A stretch of 64,000 nt of DNA from Pelomonas sp. CA6 (GCF_022549225.1 NZ_JAKZFD010000013.1:1-64000); one strand, 5' to 3'; positions 40,780 through 53,939 are shown, counted from the first letter of the stretch. Numbers and translations are program-made. The notes: a model not told the origin generated them from the sequence alone.

Positions 40780-42009
40780 TCAGAGGGAAGAGGTGAAGGA
40801 CTCGGTGAAGGCGACGATGCGCTCGGCCGCCTCCAGGCATTCGGCCTGTTCGGCCACCAGGGCCAGCCGTATGCGGCCCGCCCCGGGGTTGACGCCATGC
40901 GCCTCCCGGGCCAGCAGGCTGCCCGGCAGGACGCCGACATTGTATTGAGCGAGCAGGCCCTGGGCGAAGGCGACATCGTCGCCGCCCGGCACGCCGGCCC
41001 AGAGGTAAAAGCCCGCATCCGGCAGCGCCACGTCCAGCACGCGCGCCAGCGGTGGCGTTACGGCGGCGAACTTGGCGCGGTACTGCTCGCGGTTGGCGAC
41101 CACATGCGCCTCGTCGTTCCACGCGGCGATGCTGGCGGCCTGGAACACCGGGCTCATCGCACTGCCGTGGTAGGTGCGATAGAGCAGGAAGCGCCGGATC
41201 CATTGCGCGTCGCCGGCAACAAAGCCCGAGCGCATGCCCGGCACGTTGGAGCGCTTGGACAGGCTGGTGAAGGCGATCAGGTTGCGGAAGTCGCCGCGCC
41301 CCAGGCGCGCGGCCGCCTGCAGGCCGGACAGCGGCGCGGCGTCCTCGCCGTCGCGGAAGTAGATCTCGGAATAGCACTCGTCCGACGCGATCACGAAGCC
41401 ATGGCGGTCGGACAGCTCGAACAGCTGGCGCCATTCGGCCAGCGGCATCACCGCGCCGGTCGGGTTGCCTGGCGAGCAGACGTAAACCAGCTGCGTGCGC
41501 GCCCAAGTGGCCGCGTCGATCTGCGACCAGTCGGCGGCGAAGTTGCGCGCCGGATCCGAGTTCGCAAACGCGGTCTGCGCGCCGGCGAGCAGGGCCGCGC
41601 CTTCATAGATCTGATAAAACGGGTTGGGGCAGACCACCGTGGCGCCGGGCCGGCCGGGATCGATCACGGTCTGCGCCAGCGCGAACAGCGCCTCGCGCGA
41701 GCCGTTGCAGGGCAGCACCTGAGTGGCGGCGTCCAGCGCGAGGCCGTAGCGGCGCGCGACCCAGCCGCAGATGGCCTCGCGCAGCCGGGGCTCGCCCGCG
41801 GTGGCCGGGTAGCTGGACAGGCCCTTCAGGTGCGCGCGGATCGCGTCCTCGACCAGCTGGGGCGCCGGATGCTTGGGCTCGCCGATGCCCAGCGAAATAG
41901 GCCGCAGCTGCGCGTTGGGCGTGATGCCGGCGGTGAGGGCGCGCAGGCGCTCGAAGGGGTAGGGCTGGAGCAGGTCCAGCCGAGGGTTGTGCGGGGTGGT
42001 GGCGGTCAT
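40780..42009 (-). CDS. dapC: Succinyldiaminopimelate transaminase (DapC type)
   Basis: The 409-residue class I aminotransferase makes N-succinyl-LL-diaminopimelate from the keto acid made by DapD. It has the pyridoxal phosphate Lys252 in [16 protein letters not shown], the [12 protein letters not shown] and [10 protein letters not shown] segments, and the cofactor-binding Asp/Tyr region [10 protein letters not shown]. It is first of the dapC-dapD-(pilU)-dapE set. That context distinguishes it from other fold-type I aminotransferases such as ArgD, which fills this role in enterics. Confidence 0.93.
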   Translation of the reverse strand: MTATTPHNPRLDLLQPYPFERLRALTAGITPNAQLRPISLGIGEPKHPAPQLVEDAIRAHLKGLSSYPATAGEPRLREAICGWVARRYGLALDAATQVLPCNGSREALFALAQTVIDPGRPGATVVCPNPFYQIYEGAALLAGAQTAFANSDPARNFAADWSQIDAATWARTQLVYVCSPGNPTGAVMPLAEWRQLFELSDRHGFVIASDECYSEIYFRDGEDAAPLSGLQAAARLGRGDFRNLIAFTSLSKRSNVPGMRSGFVAGDAQWIRRFLLYRTYHGSAMSPVFQAASIAAWNDEAHVVANREQYRAKFAAVTPPLARVLDVALPDAGFYLWAGVPGGDDVAFAQGLLAQYNVGVLPGSLLAREAHGVNPGAGRIRLALVAEQAECLEAAERIVAFTESFTSSL

Positions 42010-42018
42010 GGGGCGCGT

Positions 42019-42444
42019 CTAGAGCTGACCCCGGCAATTGTCGGCGCCACAGCGGCAGCTGAGGCGGCCTTCGTGGTGCGTCAGCCCGTAATCGACGGTG
42101 ATTTCTTCATCAAGCGCGATTTCGCGCAGCGCGAAGAAGCTCACCTCGCCGTCCTCCACCGCGATGCGCGCGTTCGGCGCGCAGCTGTGGTTGGTGAAGC
42201 GCATCGCATCCTGCGAGCGGCTGGCGTCGATCGCGCGTGCCGGCGACAACTCCACCAGCATCAGCCGGGTCTTGTGCGCGGCGCGGCGGCGCGCCTCGGC
42301 GACGCTGATGGCCTCGCCGGTCAGCAGGCCCAGCCGTGAGCCCGCCGCGATGGCCGCGGCGGCGAACACGCCATAGCCGTCGATGCGGCTGCGGCGCAGC
42401 GTCACCGGGACGAACTGATGGCGGGTGTCGTAAGGCAGGGCCAC
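42019..42444 (-). CDS. SET-domain protein (lysine-methyltransferase-like)
   Basis: The 141-residue protein is almost entirely a SET domain: RRSRIDGYGVFAAAAI at the start (the GxG-containing cofactor strand), the pseudoknot motif RFTNHSCAPN at 82-91, ITVDYG with the catalytic-type Tyr119, and a post-SET CRCGADNCRG with cysteines 130, 132 and 137 that would bind zinc together with the NHSC cysteine. All core SAM-dependent lysine methyltransferase residues appear intact. I chose GTG 42444, 13 bases after the queF stop; longer frames run into queF. It lies 9 bases before dapC, so it is in the queF-dap operon. The substrate is unknown. Bacterial SET proteins are uncommon but recurrent; a ribosomal, translational or DNA-binding protein target is possible. 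Confidence 0.85.
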   Translation of the reverse strand: MALPYDTRHQFVPVTLRRSRIDGYGVFAAAAIAAGSRLGLLTGEAISVAEARRRAAHKTRLMLVELSPARAIDASRSQDAMRFTNHSCAPNARIAVEDGEVSFFALREIALDEEITVDYGLTHHEGRLSCRCGADNCRGQL

Positions 42445-42457
42445 GGCCGCGCCGGGC

Positions 42458-42994
42458 TCAGCGCAGCAGGCCGGATTCGAAGCCGTGCGTGGGCAGGTCG
42501 ATGCGCGGCTGAGGCTTCCAGCCCTTCTTGCGGTGCTCCACGACCACGTTGGTGTAGATGCCGCCGCGCACATACCACTTCGCGGTGATGCGGATGAAGC
42601 GCGGGTTGGTGACCTTCACGATGTCCTCGAGGATGGTGTTGGTCACCTTCTCGTGGAACGCGCCCTCGTGGCGGTAGCTCCAGAAGTACATCTTCAGGCT
42701 CTTGAGCTCGACGCAGAACTTGTCCGCGATCATGTCGATCGTGAAGTGGGCGAAGTCGGGCTGGCCGGTCAGCGGGCAGTGGCAGGTGAACTCGGGCACC
42801 TGGAACTGGATCACATAGTCGCGCTCCGGGGCCGGGTTGGGGAACACATGCAGTTCCTTGGACGGCGCCGACGGCGGGTTGGGCGGCATCTCGCGCATCT
42901 TGGGCGCAGCGGCCTTGACCGGCTTGCTGGCGGTCTTGGTGGCCGGCTTGGCGCGGGTGGAGGTGGGCTTGGCGGCGGTGTCGTTCTTGGCCAT
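42458..42994 (-). CDS. queF: NADPH-dependent 7-cyano-7-deazaguanine reductase (preQ0 reductase)
   Basis: QueF reduces the nitrile of preQ0 to preQ1 in queuosine synthesis. The 178-residue unimodular enzyme has the conserved thioimide-forming Cys73 and Asp80 in CPLTGQPDF, and the QueF motif with Glu96 in VELKSLKMYFWSYR. The N-terminal ~45 residues form a basic Lys/Ala/Pro-rich extension not needed for the fold. I chose the ATG at 42994; longer frames lack support. No preQ1 riboswitch is recognisable upstream. It leads the minus-strand SET-dap-prmB run and diverges from smc. Confidence 0.93.
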   Translation of the reverse strand: MAKNDTAAKPTSTRAKPATKTASKPVKAAAPKMREMPPNPPSAPSKELHVFPNPAPERDYVIQFQVPEFTCHCPLTGQPDFAHFTIDMIADKFCVELKSLKMYFWSYRHEGAFHEKVTNTILEDIVKVTNPRFIRITAKWYVRGGIYTNVVVEHRKKGWKPQPRIDLPTHGFESGLLR

Positions 42995-43072
42995 GGATTC
43001 GATGGGCAGCGGCCTGAGACGGGCCACTCGGTCTGGGACAGGCCGCGATGGTATCATCCGACGCACTCCAAG

Positions 43073-43089
43073 CGCCCCGTCAAGGGGCG
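43073..43089. promoter_or_regulatory. GC hairpin in the queF/smc divergent region
   Basis: CGCCCC (43073-43078) pairs with GGGGCG (43084-43089) around GTCAA. On the plus strand it is followed by TTTCC. It lies in the 153-base region between divergent queF and smc and could be a leader structure for smc; an operator role is also possible. Confidence 0.3.
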
Positions 43090-43147
43090 TTTCCGCAATC
43101 AAATCAAAGGCTTAGGGCCTTCAGACGAGGCCCGAGACAGCCAGCCC

Positions 43148-46100
43148 ATGCGCCTGACGTCGATCAAGCTCTCCGGCTTCAAGTCCTTCGCCGAGCCCAC
43201 GCATTTCCAGCTGCCGGGGCAGCTGGTGGGCGTGGTCGGCCCCAACGGCTGCGGCAAATCCAACATCATGGACGCCGTGCGCTGGGTGCTGGGCGAAAGC
43301 AAGGCCAGCGAGCTGCGCGGCGAGTCCATGCAGGACGTGATCTTCAATGGCTCGGGCAACCGCAAGCCGGCCAGCCGCGCCAGCGTGGAGCTGGTGTTCG
43401 ACAACAGCCTGGCGCGTGCCGGCGGCCAGTGGAACCAGTTCGGCGAGATCGCGGTCAAGCGCGTGCTGACGCGCGACGGCACCAGCAGCTACTTCATCAA
43501 CAACCAGCCGGTGCGCCGGCGCGACGTGCAGGACGTGTTCCTGGGCACCGGCCTCGGGCCGCGCGCCTACGCCATCATCGGCCAGGGCACGATCAGCCGC
43601 ATCATCGAGTCCAAGCCCGAGGAGCTGCGCCTTTTCCTGGAGGAAGCGGCCGGGGTCTCGAAGTACAAGGAGCGCCGCCGCGAGACCGAGAACCGGCTGC
43701 GCGACACGCGTGAGAACCTCACCCGGGTCGATGACATCCTGCGCGAGCTCAACACCAACCTGGAGAAGCTGGAGCGCCAGGCCGAGGTGGCCGCGACCTA
43801 CCGCACGCTGCAGGAGCAGGGCACGCTCAAGCTGCACCAGCTGTGGTTCCTGAAGCACCGCGACGCCGCGGGCGAGGCCTCGCGCGTGAAGACCGAGCAC
43901 CTGGATGCGGTCAATGCGCTGGAGGCGCGGCTGGCCGAGCTGCGCCAGCTGGAAGCCGAGCTGGAAACCGTGCGCCAGGCCCATTACGCGGCGGGCGACG
44001 AGCTGCACGCGGCGCAGGGGCGCATGGCCGAGGCGCAGCTGGAGGTGAGCCGTCTGGAGGAGCGCATCCGCTATGTCGTCGAAGGGCGGCAGCGGCTGGA
44101 ACAGCGCCTCGTCGAGTTGCAGGCGCAGAACCAGCAATGGCAGGAGCGCGCCCAGAACGCCCATCTGGAACTGGACGAGGTGGCGACGCAGATCGCCCAG
44201 GCCGAGGAGCAGAGCGAGATCCTCGCCGCCCAGGCCGAGGAGCAGGCCATGCGCCTGCCCGATGTCGAGGAGCAGCTGCGCGCCGCCCAGGCCCGCGCGA
44301 ACGAGCAGCGCAGCCAGGTCACGCAGGTGCAGCAGCAGATCCAGGTGCTGGCGGCCGAGAGCCGCTCGGTCGACGAGCAGCTGCGCGGCCTGCGCGCGCG
44401 CCGCGACCGCCTGGCCCAGGAGCGCCAGGGCCTGGCCGCGCCGGACCAGGACCGGTTGGACGCGCTGCGCGAGCAGTCCGCCGCCGCGGACGAGCAGCAG
44501 GCGCTGGCCGACGCTCGGCTTGCCGAGCTGGCCGAGGCCGTGCCGCAGGCCGACGAGGCGCGCCAGGCCGCCCAGCGCGAGGCCCAGGCGCAGGCGGCCA
44601 GGCTCACCGACATCGCCGCCCGTCTTGCCGCGCTGCGCGCGCTGCAGGAAAAGGTGCAGACCGAAGGCAAGCTCAAGCCCTGGCTGGCCAAGCACGGGCT
44701 GGAGAATCTGCAGGGACTGTGGACCCAGCTGCACATCACGCCGGGTTGGGAGAACGCGCTGGAGGCGGGCCTGCGCGAGCGCATGGGCGCGCTCGCGGTC
44801 GGCCGGCTGGAGACGGTGCGCGCCTTCGCGCAGGACGCGCCGCCGGCGCGCCTGGCCTTCTATTCGCTGCCGCAGGGCGACATCGCCAACACGCACAAGA
44901 AGCTGCCGGCGCTGACCGACCTGCTGCGGCTGGAGTCGGCGGGGCTGCGCGCGCTGCTCAACGACTGGCTGGAGGGCGTGTACACGGCCGAGTCGCTGGA
45001 CCAGGCGCTGGCCCAGCGCCCTCAGCTGTCGCATGGCGAGCTGATCATGACCCGCGAGGGCCATGCGGTGAGCCAGTTCGCGGTGAGCTTCTATGCCGCC
45101 GATTCCGAGACCGCCGGGCTGCTGGCGCGCGCGCAGGAGATCGAGAACCTGGAGCGCGAGCAGCGCGCCCAGGCCTTGATCAACGACGAGGCGCGCGCTC
45201 AGGCCGTGCGCGCGGAGGCGGCCTACACCGAGGCCGCGCAGCGCCTGGCGCAGCTGCGTCGCGAGGCCGGCGAAACCCAGTCCCGCGCCCACCAGTTGCA
45301 GGTCGAGCTGCTGCGCCTGTCGCAGCAGAACGAGGCCGCGCTGGCGCGGCGCAGCCAGCTCGACGGCGAGCTCTCCGAGATCGACGCGCAGACCGAGGCG
45401 CTGCTGGAGCGGCGCATGGAGGGCGAGGCCCGCTTCGAGGAACTGGACCTGCAGCTGGCCAGCACGCAGGAGCGTCACGCGGAGCTGGACGAGGCGGTGA
45501 TCCAGGGTGAGCGCAAGCTGGCCGACGCGCGCGAGCAGCAGCGCGTGCTGGAGCGCCGCGCGCAGGAGGCGCAGTTCAGCGCCCGCGCGCTGGCGGCCAA
45601 GCGCAGCGAGCTGCAGCGCGCGATCGAGACCGCGCAACAGCAGGTGCAGCAGAACGAGCAGACGGCGCAGAACATGGCGCAGGAGCGCGCCGAGCTGGAC
45701 GACGCCGCGGCACAGGCCGGGCTGCAGGATGCGCTGGCGCTGAAGTCCGAGCGCGAGCAGCAGCTCGCCGCGGTGCGCGCCAGCTACGACGACCTCAGTC
45801 TGCGCCTGAAGCGCAGCGAGGAGCAGCGCCTGCAGCTGGAACGCTCGCTGGAGCCGCTGCGCGAGCGCATCACCAAGCTGCAGCTGGACGAGCAGGCCGC
45901 GGCGCTGGGCGGGCAGCAGTTCATGGACCAACTGGTCGCCGCGCAGGTGGACCTGGAACAGCTGGCCCGCAGCATCGAGGAGGGCGCGGTCAAGCTGTGG
46001 GGCCTGCAGGGCGAGATTGACCGCATCAACCGCGAGATCGCCCAACTGGGCGCGGTCAACCTGGCCGCGCTGGACGAACTGGGCGCGGCGCGCGAGCGCA

Positions 46101-46660
46101 AGACCTTCCTGGATTCGCAGTACGCCGACCTGACGTCCGCCATCGGCACGCTGGAAGACGCGATCCACAAGATCGACCTGGAGACGCGCGATCTGCTCTC
46201 CACCACCTTCAACCAGGTCAACGAGCACTTCGGCCGCATGTTCCCCAGCCTGTTCGGCGGTGGCCAGGCCAAGCTCGTGATGACCGGCGAGGAAATCCTG
46301 GACGCCGGCGTGCAGGTGATGGCGCAGCCCCCGGGCAAGAAAAACAGCACCATCCATCTGCTCTCCGGCGGCGAGAAGGCGCTTACCGCGATCGCGCTGG
46401 TGTTCGCGATCTTCCAGCTCAACCCCGCGCCCTTCTGTTTGCTGGACGAGGTGGATGCGCCGCTGGACGACGCCAACACCGAGCGCTATGCCAAGCTGGT
46501 GTCCGAGATGAGCAAGGGCACGCAGTTCCTCTTCATCTCGCACAACAAGATCGCGATGGAGATGGCCAAGCAACTGATCGGCGTGACCATGCAGGAACAA
46601 GGCGTGTCGCGCATCGTGGCGGTGGACATGGAGGCCGCGCTGGCGATGGCCGAGGTGTAA
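43148..46660 (+). CDS. smc: Chromosome segregation ATPase SMC
   Basis: SMC dimers with ScpAB condense and segregate the chromosome. The 1170-residue protein has the N-terminal Walker A GPNGCGKS (31-38), and the R-loop/Q-loop region with YAIIGQGTISRII. Long coiled coils of Glu/Arg/Gln/Ala (about 165-500 and 660-1000) flank a central hinge (about 505-640). The C-terminal head carries the ABC signature LLSGGEKALTAIAL and Walker B FCLLDEVDAPLDD. No shortening or frameshift is visible. It starts at ATG 43148 and is followed 3 bases later by zipA. The large antisense frame over this gene is a codon-bias shadow. Confidence 0.98.
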   Translation: MRLTSIKLSGFKSFAEPTHFQLPGQLVGVVGPNGCGKSNIMDAVRWVLGESKASELRGESMQDVIFNGSGNRKPASRASVELVFDNSLARAGGQWNQFGEIAVKRVLTRDGTSSYFINNQPVRRRDVQDVFLGTGLGPRAYAIIGQGTISRIIESKPEELRLFLEEAAGVSKYKERRRETENRLRDTRENLTRVDDILRELNTNLEKLERQAEVAATYRTLQEQGTLKLHQLWFLKHRDAAGEASRVKTEHLDAVNALEARLAELRQLEAELETVRQAHYAAGDELHAAQGRMAEAQLEVSRLEERIRYVVEGRQRLEQRLVELQAQNQQWQERAQNAHLELDEVATQIAQAEEQSEILAAQAEEQAMRLPDVEEQLRAAQARANEQRSQVTQVQQQIQVLAAESRSVDEQLRGLRARRDRLAQERQGLAAPDQDRLDALREQSAAADEQQALADARLAELAEAVPQADEARQAAQREAQAQAARLTDIAARLAALRALQEKVQTEGKLKPWLAKHGLENLQGLWTQLHITPGWENALEAGLRERMGALAVGRLETVRAFAQDAPPARLAFYSLPQGDIANTHKKLPALTDLLRLESAGLRALLNDWLEGVYTAESLDQALAQRPQLSHGELIMTREGHAVSQFAVSFYAADSETAGLLARAQEIENLEREQRAQALINDEARAQAVRAEAAYTEAAQRLAQLRREAGETQSRAHQLQVELLRLSQQNEAALARRSQLDGELSEIDAQTEALLERRMEGEARFEELDLQLASTQERHAELDEAVIQGERKLADAREQQRVLERRAQEAQFSARALAAKRSELQRAIETAQQQVQQNEQTAQNMAQERAELDDAAAQAGLQDALALKSEREQQLAAVRASYDDLSLRLKRSEEQRLQLERSLEPLRERITKLQLDEQAAALGGQQFMDQLVAAQVDLEQLARSIEEGAVKLWGLQGEIDRINREIAQLGAVNLAALDELGAARERKTFLDSQYADLTSAIGTLEDAIHKIDLETRDLLSTTFNQVNEHFGRMFPSLFGGGQAKLVMTGEEILDAGVQVMAQPPGKKNSTIHLLSGGEKALTAIALVFAIFQLNPAPFCLLDEVDAPLDDANTERYAKLVSEMSKGTQFLFISHNKIAMEMAKQLIGVTMQEQGVSRIVAVDMEAALAMAEV

Positions 46661-46663
46661 CGA

Positions 46664-47776
46664 ATGACGAGTGACTGGAATCTGACGAGCTTGCTGGCCG
46701 CGTTGGGCGGCGTGGTGTTGGTGGGCGTGCTCGCCCAGGGCTGGTGGAGCGCCCGGCGCGCCGGTCCGCGGCGTGCGCAGGAGGCCGTCCCGGCCGACCG
46801 TCACGAACCCAGCCTGGGCGCCGCGGGCGCGGCCGCGATCGAGGAGCCGGCCGTGCTGCCGGACCTGGCGATGGACGGCGCGCCCGCCGGCACGCCGGGC
46901 GGCGGCGACACCGTGCCCGCCGTCGTGCGCGCGCGCAAGCCGGCGCCGCGGCCCTCCTCGCGCATCGACGCGCTGATCGATGCCATCGCGACCATCACGC
47001 CCGACGCGCCGGTCTCCGGCGAGATGGCGCTCGCGCACCTGCCTGGCAGCCGCCGGGCCGGTACCAAGCCCTTCCACATCGAAGGCCTGAATGCCGAGAG
47101 CGGCGACTGGGAACAGCCCCAGCCGGGTCAGCGCTACAGCGACTTCCAGGCCGCGGTGCAGATGGCCAATCGCAGCGGCGCTCTCAACGAGATCGAATAC
47201 TCGGAGTTCGTGCAGAAGGTGCAGGGCTTTGCCGAGGGCATAGGCGCGCTGGGCGAATTCCCCGACATGCTGGATGTGGTGGCGCGCTCGCGCGAGCTGG
47301 ACCAGTTCGCCGCCGCCCACGATGCGCAGCTGGCCATCGTGCTGCGCGCCAAGGGCGCGGCCTGGACCGTGGGCTTCGTGCAGCAGGGCGCGCTGCGCCA
47401 TGGCTTCGTGCCGGGCGCGATCCCGGGCCGCCTGGTGCTGCCGGCCGACGAGGAGGGCGCGCCGCCGGTGCTGGTGCTGACCTTCGATGCGCAGGCCGCG
47501 CTGTCCGAGGACACGCAGGCGGCGTCGGTGCGCGAGCTGACGCTGCAGCTGGACGTGCTGCAGACCCCGGAGGCGCTGGAGCCCTTCGCCAGCTGGCAGG
47601 AGTCGGCGCGCGCGCTGGCGCGCGACTTCGAGGCCGAGGTCTGCGACGACCGCGGCCAGGTGCTGCCGCTGCAGGCCTTCGCGTCCATCGGCCAGGAGCT
47701 GTCCAGCCTGTACAAGGCGCTGGCCTCGCGCGACCTGGCCGCGGGGTCGGCCGCGGCGCGGCGACTGTTCAGCTGA
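46664..47776 (+). CDS. zipA: Cell division protein ZipA-like
   Basis: ZipA tethers FtsZ to the membrane at midcell. The 370-residue protein has one N-terminal transmembrane helix (about 8-26, LTSLLAALGGVVLVGVLAQG) and an Ala/Pro/Arg-rich linker. Its C-terminal FtsZ-binding domain (about 235-365) includes RSGALNEIEYSEFVQKVQGFAEGIGALGEFPDMLDV as a conserved approach and TLQLDVLQTPEALEPFASWQ near its end. It starts 3 bases after smc. The smc-zipA-ligA order is common in beta-proteobacteria and supports the assignment, since the linker is poorly conserved. Confidence 0.88.
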   Translation: MTSDWNLTSLLAALGGVVLVGVLAQGWWSARRAGPRRAQEAVPADRHEPSLGAAGAAAIEEPAVLPDLAMDGAPAGTPGGGDTVPAVVRARKPAPRPSSRIDALIDAIATITPDAPVSGEMALAHLPGSRRAGTKPFHIEGLNAESGDWEQPQPGQRYSDFQAAVQMANRSGALNEIEYSEFVQKVQGFAEGIGALGEFPDMLDVVARSRELDQFAAAHDAQLAIVLRAKGAAWTVGFVQQGALRHGFVPGAIPGRLVLPADEEGAPPVLVLTFDAQAALSEDTQAASVRELTLQLDVLQTPEALEPFASWQESARALARDFEAEVCDDRGQVLPLQAFASIGQELSSLYKALASRDLAAGSAAARRLFS

Positions 47777-47849
47777 GCAGGGTGCGCGCCGTGGGGCGCC
47801 ACGGGGGCTGCGGCTACACTGGGCCAATCGCCACTGCCCGGGATTGCCT

Positions 47850-51322
<3,473 letters not shown>

Positions 51323-51328
51323 AGCGCG

Positions 51329-51775
51329 TCAGCCGTTCACCGGCGCCTCGACCAGCTGCCCCAACAGGATCAGCGATTCCTGCCAGCCCATGTAGCAGGC
51401 CTCCGGCGGGATCACCGCCGGGATGCCTTCCTGCACCACCTGCATCTCGGTGCCGCAGAACACGGCCCTGAGGTCCACCGTGGTCTGCATGCGGCCGGGC
51501 AGGTTGGGGTCGTCGAAGACGCCGGTGTAGCGCAGCCGCTCGCCCGGTTGCAGTTCCAGGTACTCGCCGCCGAAGGCATGCACCTGGCCGCTGGCGAACT
51601 GGGTGAAGGACATGCGGTAGCGTCCGCCGACGCGCGCGTCCAGCGTGTGGACATGGCCGCTGAAGCCATGCGGCGGCAGCCATTTGCACAGCGCGTCGGC
51701 GTCCAGGAAGGCGCGGTAAATCAGCTCGGGCTTGGCGCGCAGCACGCGGTGAAGCCGGACGGTATGGGTGCTCAT
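51329..51775 (-). CDS. SRPBCC/AHSA1-type domain protein
   Basis: The 148-residue protein has the START-like helix-grip fold of activator-of-Hsp90 homologues and polyketide-cyclase-like proteins: VRLHRVLRAKPELIYRAFLDADALCKWLPP at the front, the GGRYRMSF strand, and the C-terminal helix ending CYMGWQESLILLGQLVE. These proteins bind small hydrophobic ligands; the ligand here is unknown. I chose ATG 51775 with AGGAG upstream. It converges with ligA, with only 6 bases between the stops. Confidence 0.85.
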   Translation of the reverse strand: MSTHTVRLHRVLRAKPELIYRAFLDADALCKWLPPHGFSGHVHTLDARVGGRYRMSFTQFASGQVHAFGGEYLELQPGERLRYTGVFDDPNLPGRMQTTVDLRAVFCGTEMQVVQEGIPAVIPPEACYMGWQESLILLGQLVEAPVNG

Positions 51776-51868
51776 TTCAGGGGCTCCTGGTGGCGGAGGA
51801 CAACCCTCCATGCGGACGACGAGGCAGCCCGGGCGGATTCGACATCCGGCGCGCCCCGGGGAGGGCGC

Positions 51869-53890
51869 TCAGAGTGCCACGTCCGCGTCGCCCTCGCGGC
51901 CGCTGGGCAGAAAGTCGGCCGGCGTGCGCCACGCGGCGATCCAGGGCGGCAGGGCCTCGGCGGGCATGGGGCGCGCGATGCCATAGCCCTGCAGGATATC
52001 GCAGCCCATGGCCACCAGCGCACGCGCGTGCCCGGCCGATTCCACGCCCTCGGCCACCACGTCGCGCTCGAAGGCCCGGGCCAGGCCGATGATGCCACGC
52101 ACCAGCGCGCGGTCCATGGGGCGCTCCAGCAGGTCGCGCACGAAGCTCTGGTCGATCTTCAGCGACTGGGCCGGGAGCTGTTGCAGATAGCTCAGCGTGG
52201 AATAACCGGTGCCGAAGTCGTCGATGGAGACCGACACGCCCAGCTCCGCCAGCGCCTCGATCGCGCGACGCACCTGAGACAGGTCGCTCATGGTCTCGGT
52301 CTCCAGCAGCTCGATCTCGACCGCGCCGGCCGGCAGCGCGGGGCGCGCCGCCAGGAGGCGCGACAGCCGGGGCAGGAACTCGGCCGCGACCAGCGAGGGC
52401 ACCGACATGTTGATGCTCACCGGCAGCGCCAGCCCCCGGGCCGCCCAGGCCGCGGCCTGCGCGATGGCGGCGTCCAGCACCCAGTCGTCCAGTGCGCGCG
52501 CGGCCGGCGTGCCGAGGATCTGTGGCAGAAAACTACCCGGCGCCAACAGACCCCGCTGGGGATGACGCCAGCGCACCAGGGCCTCGGCGCCCACCACCTG
52601 TCCGCTGCTGACGCGCACCTTGGGCTGGTAGTGCAGCTCCATGTGGCCTTCGTGCAGGGCCTGCAGAACCTGGGCGACGGCCTCGCGCCGCGCCTGCAGG
52701 CGGCTGTCGCGGCCGGCATCGAACACGCGCGTGGTGTTGCGGCCTTGTTCCTTGGCCGCGTAGAGCGCCAGCTCGGCGTGGCGCAGCAGCACGTCGGCCG
52801 GCGCCCGGTCGTCCGGGTGGAAGGTGAGGCCGGCACTGGCGCTGGGTTGCACCGGCGGCGCGCCGGCGAATTCCTTCAAGCCGGCCGCCGTCGCGCGCAG
52901 CGCCTCCAGCCGCTGGCGCGCCTGTTCATGGTCGCGGCAGCCGACCAGCGCGATGGCGAACTGGTCGCCGTCCAGCCGGCCCAGCAGGTCGCCGCCGCGC
53001 AGGTTCAGACGCAGGTCGCGGGCCCAGGTGCCCAGTGCCGCGTCGCCGGCGGCGCGGCCCAGCTGTTCGTTGATGCGCCGGTAGCCGTCCAGGTTGAGAC
53101 AGGCCACCGCGACCAGCGCATCGCCGCGCTGCGTGGCCTGCATCAGCGCGTCGCTCAGCAGGCGGACGAAGTGGCGGCGGTTGGGCAGGCCGGTCAGCGG
53201 GTCGAAGCGCCGCGCCTGGGCCTGGCGTTCGCTGGCATGGCGCAGCTGCTGCTCGCGTCGAAGCAGACGCTCCACGGTCTCCAGCAGCGCCGCGCCCAGC
53301 ACCAGCGCGACAGGGAAGAAGAACAGCAGTCCGGCCAGGCTCTGCCAGCGCGTGCTCGCAGACAGGGGCTGCGGCTGCGGCTGCGCCGTCAGCGCCAGGC
53401 AGCTGAGCACCAGGCCCAGTGCGACGATGGCCAGCGCGGAGAACAGCCGCGACCGGCTGCGCGTACCCGGCGACCGCGGCCAGCGCCAGCCCCAGCCCAG
53501 CAGCACGCTGCCCAGGGCCTGGAGCGCCGGGCCCGCACCCAGGCCGATCGCGCCCAGACCGGTGGTCGCCAGCGCGGCTCCGGCCGCGGCCGGCAGCGGC
53601 GTGTAGAGACCGGCCAGCGCCAGCACGGCCAGGCGCATGTCCAGCGCCAGTCCCGGCGCCGGCTGCAGCGGCGCCAGCCCGGCCAGCGTCGCGATGAGGC
53701 CGAACAGCAGCGCCAGCCCCAGCAGCGCGGTCCAGGACCGCTGTTCGTCGCGGTTGCCGGCCGTGGTCTCGCGCCAGGCCAGGTACAGCCGCAGCCGGCC
53801 ATAGCCGAACACGAGCAGGCCCAGCAGGCCCAGGCAGCCGCACAGATCGGCCAGAAGCGGGGTCAGGTCTGTGCCGGGGGGCAGGTGCAT
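51869..53890 (-). CDS. Membrane EAL phosphodiesterase with degenerate GGDEF domain
   Basis: The 673-residue protein has about five to seven N-terminal membrane helices (residues 12-205) as sensor, a GGDEF domain (about 225-395) and an EAL domain (about 405-655). The GGDEF active site reads DGDQF (307-311) instead of GGDEF, losing the catalytic Glu and the first Gly, so cyclase activity is unlikely. The EAL domain keeps Glu436 (EAL), Asn494, the DDFGTG pair Asp557/558, Lys578 and AEGVES, so c-di-GMP hydrolysis is expected. In such proteins a degenerate GGDEF often binds GTP and activates the EAL domain. The neighbouring chemoreceptor suggests a role in the motility/sessility switch. Confidence 0.92.
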   Translation of the reverse strand: MHLPPGTDLTPLLADLCGCLGLLGLLVFGYGRLRLYLAWRETTAGNRDEQRSWTALLGLALLFGLIATLAGLAPLQPAPGLALDMRLAVLALAGLYTPLPAAAGAALATTGLGAIGLGAGPALQALGSVLLGWGWRWPRSPGTRSRSRLFSALAIVALGLVLSCLALTAQPQPQPLSASTRWQSLAGLLFFFPVALVLGAALLETVERLLRREQQLRHASERQAQARRFDPLTGLPNRRHFVRLLSDALMQATQRGDALVAVACLNLDGYRRINEQLGRAAGDAALGTWARDLRLNLRGGDLLGRLDGDQFAIALVGCRDHEQARQRLEALRATAAGLKEFAGAPPVQPSASAGLTFHPDDRAPADVLLRHAELALYAAKEQGRNTTRVFDAGRDSRLQARREAVAQVLQALHEGHMELHYQPKVRVSSGQVVGAEALVRWRHPQRGLLAPGSFLPQILGTPAARALDDWVLDAAIAQAAAWAARGLALPVSINMSVPSLVAAEFLPRLSRLLAARPALPAGAVEIELLETETMSDLSQVRRAIEALAELGVSVSIDDFGTGYSTLSYLQQLPAQSLKIDQSFVRDLLERPMDRALVRGIIGLARAFERDVVAEGVESAGHARALVAMGCDILQGYGIARPMPAEALPPWIAAWRTPADFLPSGREGDADVAL

Positions 53891-53939
53891 CGTGGGTGCG
53901 GTGGCTGTGTATGTCGGGCCGGACCGCCGGGCTGGAGGG

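Noticed and set aside
42458-43102. Longer queF start at 43102
   Set aside because: The added N-terminus has no family similarity and would run into the smc control region; ATG 42994 gives a typical unimodular QueF with a basic tail.
42995-43147. preQ1 riboswitch in front of queF
   Set aside because: No short pseudoknot with the conserved A-rich tail is visible in the queF leader.
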